Below are positions 16,700 to 25,644 of a stretch of DNA of 64,000 bases, in pieces. Each line of letters begins with the position of its first letter. Position 1 is the stretch's first letter. Source of the stretch: G963667675 sp965197565 (GTDB lineage: Bacteria; Chloroflexota; Dehalococcoidia; Lucifugimonadales; UBA3495); NCBI GenBank assembly GCA_965197565.1, contig CBDANK010000004.1, forward strand, positions 248,001 through 312,000, in the 5' to 3' direction. The position numbers and the translations under genes are program-made. The notes under the pieces were generated by a model. The model was not told the origin of the DNA and searched no databases. It saw nothing but the letters and a program-made list of their open reading frames with translations.

Positions 16700-17647
16700 T
16701 CAGTGTTCTACACCGAAGTGAGGGATGATCTCTTTGGCTATGGTTTCAATGTGCCTGGCCCGGTCTTCCGGGGGGCAAATGACACTAAAAATAATGTGGC
16801 GCGCCCCGGCGTCAATGTAATCCTGTAGCCGGGCGACGCAGCGGCGCACCGGGCCTAACACGCAGTAGTTGCGCACGATGTTGATGAAGTCGCCGCCGTA
16901 AAGGTACTGGCCGCCCAGCTCTCGGGCAGCAACGTTGGCGGCTTCTTCTTCCTTGGGGTAGATGGATATATAGGCGAAATGGGCCCATTGGAAGTCGGTC
17001 ATATCTCTGCCCGCCTCCTGGGCAAACCGATCGATTTTTGCCACGCTGTCCCGGTAGCGCTCCGGACTGTAAAAATAGGGCATCCATCCATCCCCAAAGC
17101 GGACAGCCCGGAGCATCGCCGCCTCCCGCCTGCCCGATACCCAGATGGGAGGATGAGGGTTTTGGGCTGGCGGCGGATTTATGGAAACGCCGTTCAACCG
17201 GAAGTGGCGGCCGTCATAATTTACTTGTTCACCTCGCCAAAGCTTGCGCAGCACCTCCAGGCACTCGTTGGTGCGCCGGCCCCGTTGCTTCACCTTCAGG
17301 CCGGCAGCCTCGAACTCAACCGGGAACTCGCCTCCCACGCCAACGCCCAGGGTAAGCCGGCCCGATGCGGCGACATCCAGGGTAGCGGTTATTCTGGCCA
17401 GGACTACCGGATGATAAAAGGGCACCAGCAAAATCGAAGAAAGGAGCCTTATCCTCTCGGTCGCCCCGGCGGCCACGCCCAACAAGGGAAGGGCGGCGTG
17501 GCTGGGACCGGGAGGGTCGCCCCGCATATAGTGCTCACCGGCAGAGAAATACTCATAGCCCAGCGCCTCCATCCATCTGGCCTGCCGGGCAACCTCGGAG
17601 GCGTCCATCGCCAAGGAGACGCCGAAATGCAAATCAGATCTCACCAT
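16700..17647 (-). CDS. LLM-class flavin-dependent oxidoreductase
   Basis: A 315-residue TIM-barrel enzyme of the bacterial luciferase-like family, using F420 or FMN for hydride transfer or monooxygenation. Landmarks are YFSAGEHYMRG near 33, PLLGVAAGATERIRLLSSILLVPFYHPVVLA, the GRLTLGVGVGGEFPVEFEAAG loop, the phosphate-binding NPHPPIWVSGRREAAMLRAVRFGDGWMPY block and DFQWAHFAYISIYP. Length is normal. It begins 17 bp after the second IS110 and is transcribed toward it. GTGG four bases before the ATG is a weak ribosome site. Cofactor and substrate cannot be decided from sequence alone. Confidence 0.88.
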   Translation of the reverse strand: MVRSDLHFGVSLAMDASEVARQARWMEALGYEYFSAGEHYMRGDPPGPSHAALPLLGVAAGATERIRLLSSILLVPFYHPVVLARITATLDVAASGRLTLGVGVGGEFPVEFEAAGLKVKQRGRRTNECLEVLRKLWRGEQVNYDGRHFRLNGVSINPPPAQNPHPPIWVSGRREAAMLRAVRFGDGWMPYFYSPERYRDSVAKIDRFAQEAGRDMTDFQWAHFAYISIYPKEEEAANVAARELGGQYLYGGDFINIVRNYCVLGPVRRCVARLQDYIDAGARHIIFSVICPPEDRARHIETIAKEIIPHFGVEH

Positions 17648-17962
17648 CTATCCACCAAATGCACAGAATAACTCAACGCTCGCTCCGCCAAATTTCCAGC
17701 GTGTTCCGAGTGTTCTCACCGAGAGTTCTCATGAACAACCCACAGCCATTCCGCCTCTCCCAGGGGCGGCGCTCTCTCTCGCAAGAGCCGGAAGGCGGGC
17801 GGAGGTCCACCCCGGCCGCTTTCCGACTGCCTTTGGCTGGGCGGCTGAGAATGTAAGCAATGACCTTGACAAGAAGAACGCCCCGGTCGACAATCAGCGG
17901 GGCCGGATTAATCAACCGACAACCATTCTGGCAACCCGTTTCGCCAAGGAGAAAAGACCGAT
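17648..17962. other. Divergent intergenic region
   Basis: 315 bp between the divergent LLM and hydrolase genes; both promoters should lie here. It contains GC-rich symmetrical stretches (for example GAGGCG...GGCGGAGG around 17795-17815) but no gene. AAGGAGAAAAG at 17946-17956 is the hydrolase ribosome-binding site. Confidence 0.5.
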
Positions 17963-18766
17963 ATGTCCACTACCTCTACTACTTGGACCGAAGAGACGAT
18001 CACTTTGGCCGATACCGAAGTTCAAATGATTAGCGGGGGGACCGGACAGCCCCTTCTGATCTTACACGATGAAATGGGACACCAATCTTGGCTAAGGTAC
18101 CAAGAATCCTTAGCTCAGCACCATAAGTTATATATACCTTCTCACCCGGGTTTCGGAAAAACCCCGTCATTGTCTTGGATCATGAACATGCGGGATATGG
18201 CCGGTTGGTACCTTCAAGCCCTGGACGAGCTAGGTTTGGGCCAGGTAAACGTCGCAGGCTTCTCCCTTGGCGGATGGCTGGCCAGCGAACTGGCCACCAT
18301 GTGCCCCCACCAATTCAAAAAGATGGTGCTGGTAGGGCCTACCGGAATCAAACCCCCGGTGGGGGATATCTACGACATGTTCTTGGAGGTGTCCAAGGAT
18401 TTTATCACGGATGGATTTTTGAACCCGAGCCAAACCGAGGAATTCCAGCAGGTGTGCCCCGATGAGCCCCCGCCGGAGCTAAATGAGGCCTGGGAGGTGG
18501 CGAGGGAGGAAGCCTGCCGGTTGGGTTGGCGGCCCTATATGTATTACCCGGGGCTGCCCAACTTGCTGCGCCGGCTCAAAGACCTGCCCACTCTCATCGT
18601 TTGGGGAAGGCAGGACGCCATCGTGCCCCTCAGCGCCGGCCAGGTTTATCATGAAGCTATTGCAGGGTCTAGGCTGGAGGTCCTGGAAGACTGCGGCCAT
18701 CGCCCTGAGGTCGAAAAGTCAACCGAGTTCGTGGAACTGGTGCACCGGTTCCTCTCGGAAACTTAA
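17963..18766 (+). CDS. Alpha/beta hydrolase
   Basis: A 267-residue cytoplasmic alpha/beta-hydrolase fold enzyme. The oxyanion strand is LLILHDEMGHQ, the nucleophile elbow is AGFSLGGW (Ser near 98), the acid is in IVWGRQDAIVPLS, and the catalytic His is in LEDCGHRPEVEKS. AAGGAGAAAAG precedes the ATG by about seven bases. The replacement of HG by HDEMG near the oxyanion hole recalls meta-cleavage-product hydrolases and lactonases of catabolic clusters. Substrate unknown. Confidence 0.88.
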   Translation: MSTTSTTWTEETITLADTEVQMISGGTGQPLLILHDEMGHQSWLRYQESLAQHHKLYIPSHPGFGKTPSLSWIMNMRDMAGWYLQALDELGLGQVNVAGFSLGGWLASELATMCPHQFKKMVLVGPTGIKPPVGDIYDMFLEVSKDFITDGFLNPSQTEEFQQVCPDEPPPELNEAWEVAREEACRLGWRPYMYYPGLPNLLRRLKDLPTLIVWGRQDAIVPLSAGQVYHEAIAGSRLEVLEDCGHRPEVEKSTEFVELVHRFLSET

Positions 18767-18818
18767 TGCTTAAGCACCTGCCTGCCCCTTGGGCATAGAC
18801 TGTCCAACGGTCCCCTAT

Positions 18819-18928
18819 AACGTCATTCTGAGGAGCTTACGACGAAGAATCTAAAAGTCTTGATCGGAGAATCGACCTTGACTTGCAAGAGCGATTTTAG
18901 ACCCTTCACTCCGTTCAGGGTGACATGG
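18819..18928. repeat. Dispersed intergenic inverted repeat
   Basis: CGTCATTCTGAGGAG at the left and TTCACTCCGTTCAGGGTGAC at the right are roughly complementary, enclosing AGAATCTAAAAG and GATTTTAGACCC, also complementary. The same vocabulary recurs at 15319 and 24200-24345. It resembles intergenic palindromic repeats of other Chloroflexota contigs. Confidence 0.55.
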
Positions 18929-19025
18929 TGGAGAGGGATCGGAGCCTGCCCCGGCGTAGGCCGGGGGTGACAATTAAAAGACCCTACCTCCTAAAGGGAG
19001 GTTGGGGTGGGGCGTAATGTTAGTC

Positions 19026-19880
19026 TTATAATGGGACCGGGTGTTCTGGATTACGCTCGTTGAGAATATTCTCGGCGCGATTCCGAACTACATCAACAAG
19101 CCCTGGAAGTTGGTTCTGGAATGCCTTGGGTCCAATATAGAGGCTGTCATTCTGTAGCCCCTCAAACAGAACACGCGCAGATTCCTCAATTGAAAATCCA
19201 CTTGCCAGTACTTCCCGCCAGTTTGCGCGCTCTTCTTCAGTAAGCAGAGTGGCGTCGTTTTTGAAGCGTTCCGGGCGAGAACGATCAATCCTATCAATTT
19301 CTGTGTCGACCCAACCAGGGCAGTAAACTGAAACTTTGATTTGGGGGGCATTGTCTGCTAATTCGTGATAGAGCGACTCGGTGAGGGCGACAACCGCATG
19401 TTTTGATACATCATACGGCCCCTCCCCTTCGATAACACCAGAAAGGCCCGCTACATTCACAACATGACTAACTGTATCCTGTTCAATCATGCGCGGGATG
19501 AAAGCACGAATCCCGTAAAGCACACCGTAGAAATTGACGTCCATCTGCCAGTTCCAGTCATCCATACTGCTTCCCAACACAGACCCTAGTACCGCTACTC
19601 CTGCATTATTTACGAGAAGATGGACCTCCCCAAAAGCTTCGAAGCTTTTCTCAGCCAAATTTTCCACATCTACTAATAGCGAGACATCGGTCTGCACAAT
19701 CAGTCCGTCGGCGCCCATCGATTTGAGATCGGCTGCGGTTTTGGTGAGTGATTCCAGACCGATACCTGCCAGCACAATCCTCATCCCCTCTTTTGCACAC
19801 TGAAGCGCAATTCCCCGGCCAATGCCCCGTCCAGCGCCGGTGATCACGGCAACCTTGCCTTTAAGCCTGGTATCTTTCAT
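19026..19880 (-). CDS. Short-chain dehydrogenase/reductase
   Basis: A 284-residue classical SDR. KVAVITGAGRGIGRG (residues 9-23) is the cofactor loop, NNAGVAVLG the structural motif, and YDVSK the Tyr-Lys catalytic pair, preceded by Ser in VAGLSGVIEGEGP. The residue after the second strand favours no clear NADPH choice. It lies 64 bp downstream of the molybdenum hydroxylase gene on the same strand and may be its cotranscribed partner, for instance oxidising an alcohol to the carbonyl that the hydroxylase then uses; that link is inference. Confidence 0.9.
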   Translation of the reverse strand: MKDTRLKGKVAVITGAGRGIGRGIALQCAKEGMRIVLAGIGLESLTKTAADLKSMGADGLIVQTDVSLLVDVENLAEKSFEAFGEVHLLVNNAGVAVLGSVLGSSMDDWNWQMDVNFYGVLYGIRAFIPRMIEQDTVSHVVNVAGLSGVIEGEGPYDVSKHAVVALTESLYHELADNAPQIKVSVYCPGWVDTEIDRIDRSRPERFKNDATLLTEEERANWREVLASGFSIEESARVLFEGLQNDSLYIGPKAFQNQLPGLVDVVRNRAENILNERNPEHPVPL

Positions 19881-19944
19881 GATCTGCCCAGCACCGCGGC
19901 TTTGTAGCGTAGGGTGGCCTCAGAGCGCCAAGACCCGGCCCCCT

Positions 19945-22251
19945 TTACTTTTTCTCCCAGAGGGTCTCCAGCACATTGCCGGGGGACATGGGCAGCTTGT
20001 CCATCCTGATACCCACGGCGTCGTAGATGGCATTGGCCAAGGCGGCCATGGGCGGGACCAAGGGGATTTCTCCCACGCCCCTGACCCCGTAAGGATGGCC
20101 CGGATTGGCCACCTCGACGATCACCGTGTCGATCATCGGCAGGTCCAAGCTGGTGGGCATCCGATAGTCCAAGAAGCTGGAATTGGCCATGTGGCCCCGC
20201 TGGTCAAAGTAGTACTCCTCATTGAGGGCCCAGCCGATGCCTTGGACCACTCCGCCCTGCATCTGTCCTTCCACGTAGCTGGGGTGGACCGCCTTGCCAG
20301 CATCCTGCAGTGCGGTATAGCGCAGAATTTGGACCTTTCCCGTCTCCGGGTCCACCTCCACGTCAACGATGTTCACGGCAAAAGCGCCGCCAACACCGGC
20401 GGGGCTGACATTGCCTCGGCCCACGACGGGGCCGCCGGTGGCGGTCAACCTGGCTGCCAACTGCTTGAAGGTAAGCCGCAGCTCGGGGTCGGACTTATGA
20501 GAAACGACAGCGTCCTCGAATTGGACGTCTTCCACGGGCACGTCCCAGATTTTCGAGGCCCTTTGTATCAGTTGCTGTTTTACATCCAGGGCCGCCTCGT
20601 AAGCAGCCCAACCGGTCTTGAAGGCTACGCCGCTGCCTCCGGTCATGGAGGTCCAGCCGATGGAATCGGTATCTCCCACATTGGGGCGGACGTCTTCGGC
20701 GGCGATGCCCAGCACTTCGGCAAGCTGCATCGCTACTGCCGTCCTGGTGCCGCCGATGTCAGGCGATCCTTCAACCAGGCTGACTGTGCCGTCGGAATTG
20801 ACGCTGGCCGTGGCGCTGGACGGCCCGCCCCCGTTGAACCAAAATCCGCTGGCCACGCCCCGCCCCCGGTTCTTGCCCTCCAGAGGAGCGTGGTAGTGTT
20901 CGTGGTTTTTGGCGGCTTCCAAGGTTTCCAGATAGCCAATGCGGGGAAACCTGGGGCCGCTGATTCTTCGGGTCCCTTCCTTCGCGCCGTTGATTGACCG
21001 AAATTCCAGTGGGTCCATCTCCAGCTTTTCACAGATCTCGTCGATGACCGTCTCGGCGGCAAAAGCGGCTGCCGGAGCGCCGGGCGCCCGGTAAGCGGCG
21101 GTTTTGGGCTTGTTCAGGAGAACGTCGTAGGCTTCTATGCGGCCGTTTTCAATGTCGTAAGGGCCGAGCATACACTGAGCCCCCGGATTGACCGGCGAGC
21201 CGGGGTAGGCTCCCGCCTCATAGGCCAGGGTGGCGTCTGCAGCGGTTATCTTCCCCTCTTTATTGACCCCCATTTTGATTTTCATGTAGCTGCCGGAGGT
21301 GGGGCCGGTCCCCTCGAACACCTCGGCGCGGGACATGGATACTTTCACCGGCTGACCCGTTTTCTTGGACAGGAGGGAAGCGACGGGTTCCAAGTAGACC
21401 AGGGTCTTCCCTCCGAAACCTCCGCCGATTTCCATGGGAATCACCCGGATATTGGACACCGGAATACCCAGGAGCAAGGCGGTCTGGTCTCTGATGTTGA
21501 ACTGTCCTTGGCTGCTGCACCAGATGGTCAAGTCCCCGTCTTCTCCCCACGAAGCGGTGGCGGTATGAGGCTCGATATAGCCCTGATGCACCGACTGAGT
21601 CCGAAATTCTCTTTCGACGATGACATCGGCTTGGCTGAAACCTTGGTCCAAGTCTCCCAATTCGAACACGAAATGATTAGCCACGTTGCTGGACTTGCCC
21701 GTGTCGTCGTCGGAGCGTAGGCCCCCGGGCCGGATATTTGGGTCCGATACGTTGGCCAGCCGCTCATGCAGCAATGGGGCGTCTTCCTTCATAGAATCCA
21801 GCACATCGGTCACGAAGGGCAGTACCTCGTAGTCCACGTCGATCAACTCCAGGGCCTGCTCTGCGATGTGCTGGCTGGTCGCCGCCACCGCCGCCACCGC
21901 GTGGCCTTTATAGAGGGCTTTTTCGCCGGCCAAGCAATTGTTGCTCAACCACTTGGGGTTGACCATTGCTCCTTCTGTCTGGTCGGCCAGCCTCCCGCCC
22001 GGTTGGGGCAGGTCGGCCGAGGTCACCACCGTCTTAACTCCGGGCAAAGCCAAGGCCCTGCTGGGGTCAATGGACTTGATTCGGGCGTGGGGGTGCGGAC
22101 TTCTTAGCACCTTGCCGTACAGAAGCCCCGGAAGGCTTATATCGGCGCCGTAGCGGGCCCTACCGGTTACTTTATCTACGCCGTCATGCCGAATGGGCCT
22201 GGTGCCCACCACGTTATATTCTTGGGTTGACAGCACCACGTTCGAAGCCAT
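19945..22251 (-). CDS. Xanthine dehydrogenase-family molybdopterin-binding subunit
   Basis: A 768-residue large subunit of a CO dehydrogenase/aldehyde oxidase/xanthine dehydrogenase-type enzyme that hydroxylates carbon centres or oxidises aldehydes at Mo-MCD. It has VDKVTGRARYGADISLPGLLYGKVLRSPHPHA at the N-terminus, the Mo-site GGFGGKT, the substrate-loop segment AYRAPGAPAAAFAAE (not the CoxL cysteine loop), GSGVAFKTGW and the C-terminal catalytic Glu in VRGVGEIPLVPP. GAGGTAAAGGTCA precedes the ATG. Usual FAD and 2Fe-2S subunits are not encoded next to it, so electron-transfer partners must come from elsewhere. Confidence 0.92.
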   Translation of the reverse strand: MASNVVLSTQEYNVVGTRPIRHDGVDKVTGRARYGADISLPGLLYGKVLRSPHPHARIKSIDPSRALALPGVKTVVTSADLPQPGGRLADQTEGAMVNPKWLSNNCLAGEKALYKGHAVAAVAATSQHIAEQALELIDVDYEVLPFVTDVLDSMKEDAPLLHERLANVSDPNIRPGGLRSDDDTGKSSNVANHFVFELGDLDQGFSQADVIVEREFRTQSVHQGYIEPHTATASWGEDGDLTIWCSSQGQFNIRDQTALLLGIPVSNIRVIPMEIGGGFGGKTLVYLEPVASLLSKKTGQPVKVSMSRAEVFEGTGPTSGSYMKIKMGVNKEGKITAADATLAYEAGAYPGSPVNPGAQCMLGPYDIENGRIEAYDVLLNKPKTAAYRAPGAPAAAFAAETVIDEICEKLEMDPLEFRSINGAKEGTRRISGPRFPRIGYLETLEAAKNHEHYHAPLEGKNRGRGVASGFWFNGGGPSSATASVNSDGTVSLVEGSPDIGGTRTAVAMQLAEVLGIAAEDVRPNVGDTDSIGWTSMTGGSGVAFKTGWAAYEAALDVKQQLIQRASKIWDVPVEDVQFEDAVVSHKSDPELRLTFKQLAARLTATGGPVVGRGNVSPAGVGGAFAVNIVDVEVDPETGKVQILRYTALQDAGKAVHPSYVEGQMQGGVVQGIGWALNEEYYFDQRGHMANSSFLDYRMPTSLDLPMIDTVIVEVANPGHPYGVRGVGEIPLVPPMAALANAIYDAVGIRMDKLPMSPGNVLETLWEKK

Positions 22252-22303
22252 TGACCTTTACCTCCCTATTCTCCGTACCGTGTCGGACGTTGCCATGATT
22301 GTA

Positions 22304-24013
22304 TCACGAGTCGTCTTGGGCCAAGCGTTCAAGCTCCACCGCGAACCACAGGGCCATACCTCCGCTGCGGTCGTCAAAGCCGCTTACCGCCGGGCGGTCT
22401 AAATACTCCATCACATTGGCTTGAGTGTCAGTGCTGGCGCAGGCGTCAACCACCCTTCCCTCATCGTCTATGCGCTGGGCGGCCCCTTGCCAGGCCAAGC
22501 GCACCGGTTCAAGGAAAGAAAGGTCCAGCCAACCGCGCCGCAGCCCTCTGGCCGCGGCGTAGCCAAACATGCAGGTGGCGGTGAACTCCTGGTAGGACCC
22601 CGGAAGGTCCAACACTTGAGGGAACATCCCGGAAGGCTGCTGCCGTCCCCGCAGAGCGTCCATCAACGTCAGGTACATATTGAATATGTCTTCCCAAGCC
22701 GGGTGGTCCTGCGGCAAGTAGGACAAGGTCTCCGCTAGGCCCAAGGCGGCAAAGCCGTTGCCCCTTCCCCAAAAGTAGGGAGCGGAACGGGAGTGCCAGA
22801 ACAAGCCGTTGTCCTGTTGAGTCCCGCCGTCCAGCAGGAACCGGGCTAGCAAGTCCAGGTACTCTTCGCGGCCGGTGGCGTGGAAAGCCCGGCCCAATAG
22901 CGCGCCGCTCATAAACATGTCCTCGGCCTCGAAGTCCGGAGCCGCCGGAGCAGGGGCAACGCCGCGGTCCACCGGTTGGTAGCGGTCCGCCGCTTGCACC
23001 AGGAGGCCGGCCCATCGGCGGTCACCGGTGGCCTCGGCCAACTCCGTGCCCCATACGACGCCAGCCAAGGTTGACCCGTCGGATAGGCCGCCGAAGGGGT
23101 CCGCCATGTTTAGACCGGCTAAATCGGGCAAAGAAGCGATTTCCGATGCTATCAGCCCGAGGTCAGGACCCAACCGGGCCAGCCGCAACCGGCCGCTGAT
23201 GCCGACGCCCTGCATATAGTTAACCGGGTCCAAGCGGCGGCCGTAGGCTGAGTCGAGGACCTGCGCGACGTCCAGCCTGGACCGGGACCTGCGAGAGTCC
23301 AAAGTCAGGCGGGCGGGCGAGGGCTGCCACGAGCCGAACTGGGGAATGAAGCTCAAAAGACGCCCTAGCTCCACCCCCAGCCTTTCATCAGAGACGGTCA
23401 AACGCAAGCCCGGAATCAGGCCAAGGCCGTCGGGCGTTTCCCGGCCCAAAGCAGCCAGCAGAGAGGCATCGTTCCGCATGTCCACCGCCCCCAACGCAGG
23501 AGACAAATGTACGGCGGCTCTATTGGCTTCCCACCGCACTCGGTCCCCGCTCAAGATCTCCAGCACCAGGTCGGGGGCCTGGAAACGTATCCAACGCCAC
23601 AAGTAGCGCCTCTCCGGGTCCGATTTATCGAAGAAGAAATTTCCCTCGGGCGGATACCCGGTGCCGGGGTCGCCGCCCGCACCGTTGCCGGTCCCGGCGG
23701 CAAGCACCAGTCCGTCCGGATTACCGCAAGGGACGGCGCTCAATGCAATGTCGGCGGCGAACCGCTGGCCGCTGGAAGCGAAGAGGTCCAAGGCCGCGAC
23801 AGCCCGCGCTACGTCGGAGGTCCGGCCGGACAGGCCGGACACCAAGAGCACGCGAGCCCGGCGGGTCGACGGGGTGTAAGCGTCCCGGTCCAATAAGGCC
23901 GGGATTTCACGCTGGCGGCGGGTGACGCCACATGCGGACCGACTCCATAAGCTCGGTCTTCTCTGGACCAGAGAATCCAAGAACCCTTCTAGTTCTGAAA
24001 AGCGGCCGGTCAT
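22304..24013 (-). CDS. M14-like (degenerate) domain fused to GH88/GH105 domain
   Basis: A 569-residue two-domain protein. Residues about 50-220 resemble a zinc carboxypeptidase (M14) core: LLVSGLSGRTSDVARAV stands where G-x-H-x-x-E is expected, PCGNPDGLVLA keeps the NPDG motif, and APDLVLEILSGD stands at the second His strand. Both zinc His are gone, so this part is probably a pseudo-enzyme or binding domain. Residues about 320-569 match unsaturated glucuronyl/rhamnogalacturonyl hydrolases: EAEDMFMSGALLGRAFHATG, PYFWGRGNGFAALGLAETL, QPSGMFPQVLD and YQEFTATCMFGYA. No signal peptide is evident, so it acts inside. It starts 53 bp upstream of nothing shared; the Mo-hydroxylase follows on the same strand after 52 bp. 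A fusion of this kind is unfamiliar to me. Confidence 0.75.
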   Translation of the reverse strand: MTGRFSELEGFLDSLVQRRPSLWSRSACGVTRRQREIPALLDRDAYTPSTRRARVLLVSGLSGRTSDVARAVAALDLFASSGQRFAADIALSAVPCGNPDGLVLAAGTGNGAGGDPGTGYPPEGNFFFDKSDPERRYLWRWIRFQAPDLVLEILSGDRVRWEANRAAVHLSPALGAVDMRNDASLLAALGRETPDGLGLIPGLRLTVSDERLGVELGRLLSFIPQFGSWQPSPARLTLDSRRSRSRLDVAQVLDSAYGRRLDPVNYMQGVGISGRLRLARLGPDLGLIASEIASLPDLAGLNMADPFGGLSDGSTLAGVVWGTELAEATGDRRWAGLLVQAADRYQPVDRGVAPAPAAPDFEAEDMFMSGALLGRAFHATGREEYLDLLARFLLDGGTQQDNGLFWHSRSAPYFWGRGNGFAALGLAETLSYLPQDHPAWEDIFNMYLTLMDALRGRQQPSGMFPQVLDLPGSYQEFTATCMFGYAAARGLRRGWLDLSFLEPVRLAWQGAAQRIDDEGRVVDACASTDTQANVMEYLDRPAVSGFDDRSGGMALWFAVELERLAQDDS

Positions 24014-24046
24014 CGTAAATGTATGTCAAACCCTTTGCTAGACTGT

Positions 24047-24511
24047 AACTGTTCAGAGTCGAAGGCTATCCCAGCTCCAGGACCGTCATTCCCGCGAAGG
24101 GAGACCTTTGCGTAACCCCCACCCCTGTCATTATTATGAAAATAGCCTATTTTCATCCGCATACGTGGCCTTCACAAGGCCATCAACAATTCCGAACGCA
24201 GCGAAGCCCTTCGGCTGCGCTCAGGATAAACTCCGTGAGGAATCTCAAACCTATGTCAGCAAGCACTGGGTCTGTATATGGACCGACGCGACGACTCTGG
24301 CCCAACGCCTTAGATTCCTCCCTACGGTCGGAATGACAAGTTGGGTCGGAGTGACAAGTTGAGCGGCCAGTTAGGCAAAGGTCTCCGAAGGCGGGAATCC
24401 ATAAATGCCAAGTTTAGGGAACTCTGCTGATTGCAAAGGCTGTGGATTCCGGCTCGGAGGCCGGAATGACGCTGGGGTGGCAGGAACAACGCATCGAGTC
24501 TGAACAGTTGC
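24047..24511. repeat. Composite dispersed repeat region
   Basis: About 460 bp without genes, bounded by GTAACTGTTCAGAGTC (24047-24062) and its near-complement GAGTCTGAACAGTTGCC (24496-24511). Inside are GAGACCTTTGCGTAAC (24102-24117), a 44 bp block 24150-24193 that recurs inverted at 50490-50533, and CTCAGGATAAAC/GGTCGGAATGAC palindromic pieces. This looks like nested intergenic repeats or MITE-like elements. Confidence 0.6.
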
Positions 24512-24521
24512 CACTAGACGG

Positions 24522-24546
24522 GAGCGCCGGGCTTGGCCCGGCGCTC
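24522..24546. terminator. Strong GC hairpin downstream of lactonase operon
   Basis: GAGCGCCGGG (24522-24531) pairs perfectly with CCCGGCGCTC (24537-24546) around a 5-base loop. On the plus strand it runs into CTCTTTC. The only neighbouring gene end is the minus-strand gene at 24577, so it probably terminates that operon although the T-rich side is on the other strand. Confidence 0.5.
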
Positions 24547-24576
24547 TCTTTCAGGTTGGGTAGTTGGGGACTAGGG

Positions 24577-24870
24577 CTACTCCACCAGCTCGTAGAGTTC
24601 CAGAGTGTAATCGATGAGCATGGGGGCCATTACACCGTGGTCGACACCCACGCTCTCGGGCACCGTTGCCATGTCTGTGGGCGCAATGGTCTCCTGCGTC
24701 CAATCGGCATAGACGATGTCAGGAGTGTCCGGACCCCCCCCTCCTCTGATGTAGACTATGGCCTTGTTTCGTCCAGCTTCTTCATAAGCCCTGGTAATTT
24801 TCACCAGTTGGGCGGCCACCTGACTTGCTTTCCCTGGTTGGGTTCTAGCGACTCGTCTAACGAGATACAT
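24577..24870 (-). CDS. Small dimeric alpha-beta-barrel-like protein
   Basis: A 97-residue protein without a named family. The pattern MYLVRRVARTQPGKASQVAAQLVKITRAY, then KAIVYIRG, then DIVYADWTQ and a C-terminal LIDYTLELYELVE follows the beta-alpha-beta-beta layout of ABM/NIPSNAP-type ferredoxin-like proteins. GGAGGAGATAGGT precedes the ATG and begins right after the lactonase stop, with only 12 bp between the genes, so both are made from one message. Likely an accessory or monooxygenase-like subunit in the same catabolic step; inference only. Confidence 0.7.
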   Translation of the reverse strand: MYLVRRVARTQPGKASQVAAQLVKITRAYEEAGRNKAIVYIRGGGGPDTPDIVYADWTQETIAPTDMATVPESVGVDHGVMAPMLIDYTLELYELVE

Positions 24871-24882
24871 ACCTATCTCCTC

Positions 24883-25644
24883 CTATTTTTGAACGATGTT
24901 GATGTTCACGGGACGGGCAGCGAGCACCTTGAAGGTCAGGGACGTCTCTCCCAATCCCTCTGTGCTGTTGGTAACTTCGATATTGAAAGGGCCTTCCAAA
25001 TAGCTGATCCGGTCCCCGTCAAGCCGGAAGGGACGGTCGTGGCCGGGGTAGAATATCCGGGAAGAAGCGATCATCTTTTCCACGCTGGTCCTAGCGTCCT
25101 CCACATCGTAGAAAACGTTGGTGGGCAGACCGCGGGCCACTGACCCGCTATCCGGCAGAGCGTCGCCGGCTATCAAGACATTCTCACCTCCTGCACTGAC
25201 GGCTACACTGATGTGGCCTATGGTATGGCCCGGGGTTTCGACTATGGAAATCCCTTCGGCAACCCGGTCCCCTTCGGACACAAGCTCCACCTTCATCTTG
25301 TCTACCATATCGGCCATGTATTGGGCAACCGCGAAATCGGCCCGGTTGGGGTTGCGGGCGTAATCCAACTCGGCGGGATGAACCAGTATGCGGGCGTTGC
25401 GAAACATGTCGGTATTCTGGCAGTGGTCCCAATGCATGTGGGTGAGGATGACCACATCGATGTCCTCGGGCGTCATATTCTTGCTTTCCAACGCATTGTA
25501 CAGCCATGACCTGCGGGACGAGGGGCCGGTATCCACCACAATGGTCTCGTTCCCCACGGTAAGAAGAGCATTGGTAGCCAGTCCGAAGGACCCTTGGTCG
25601 GAACCAAAAGAGAAGCCGTAGGTCAGCACTTCAACATCGGCCAT
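24883..25644 (-). CDS. Metallo-beta-lactamase-fold hydrolase (AHL-lactonase-like)
   Basis: A 253-residue MBL-fold enzyme of the N-acyl-homoserine-lactonase-like branch. The di-zinc motif HMHWDH is at residues 69-74, with further ligands in VHPAELDYARNPN, the bridging VETPGHTIGH, GDALPDSG and YPGHDRP. AAAGGAGTCACCTGACC leads into ATG 25644. Lactone hydrolysis is the most probable reaction, but true quorum quenching should not be assumed: no luxI/luxR-like genes are present and such enzymes also serve catabolic lactones. First gene of a two-gene operon with the 97-residue protein. Confidence 0.87.
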   Translation of the reverse strand: MADVEVLTYGFSFGSDQGSFGLATNALLTVGNETIVVDTGPSSRRSWLYNALESKNMTPEDIDVVILTHMHWDHCQNTDMFRNARILVHPAELDYARNPNRADFAVAQYMADMVDKMKVELVSEGDRVAEGISIVETPGHTIGHISVAVSAGGENVLIAGDALPDSGSVARGLPTNVFYDVEDARTSVEKMIASSRIFYPGHDRPFRLDGDRISYLEGPFNIEVTNSTEGLGETSLTFKVLAARPVNINIVQK

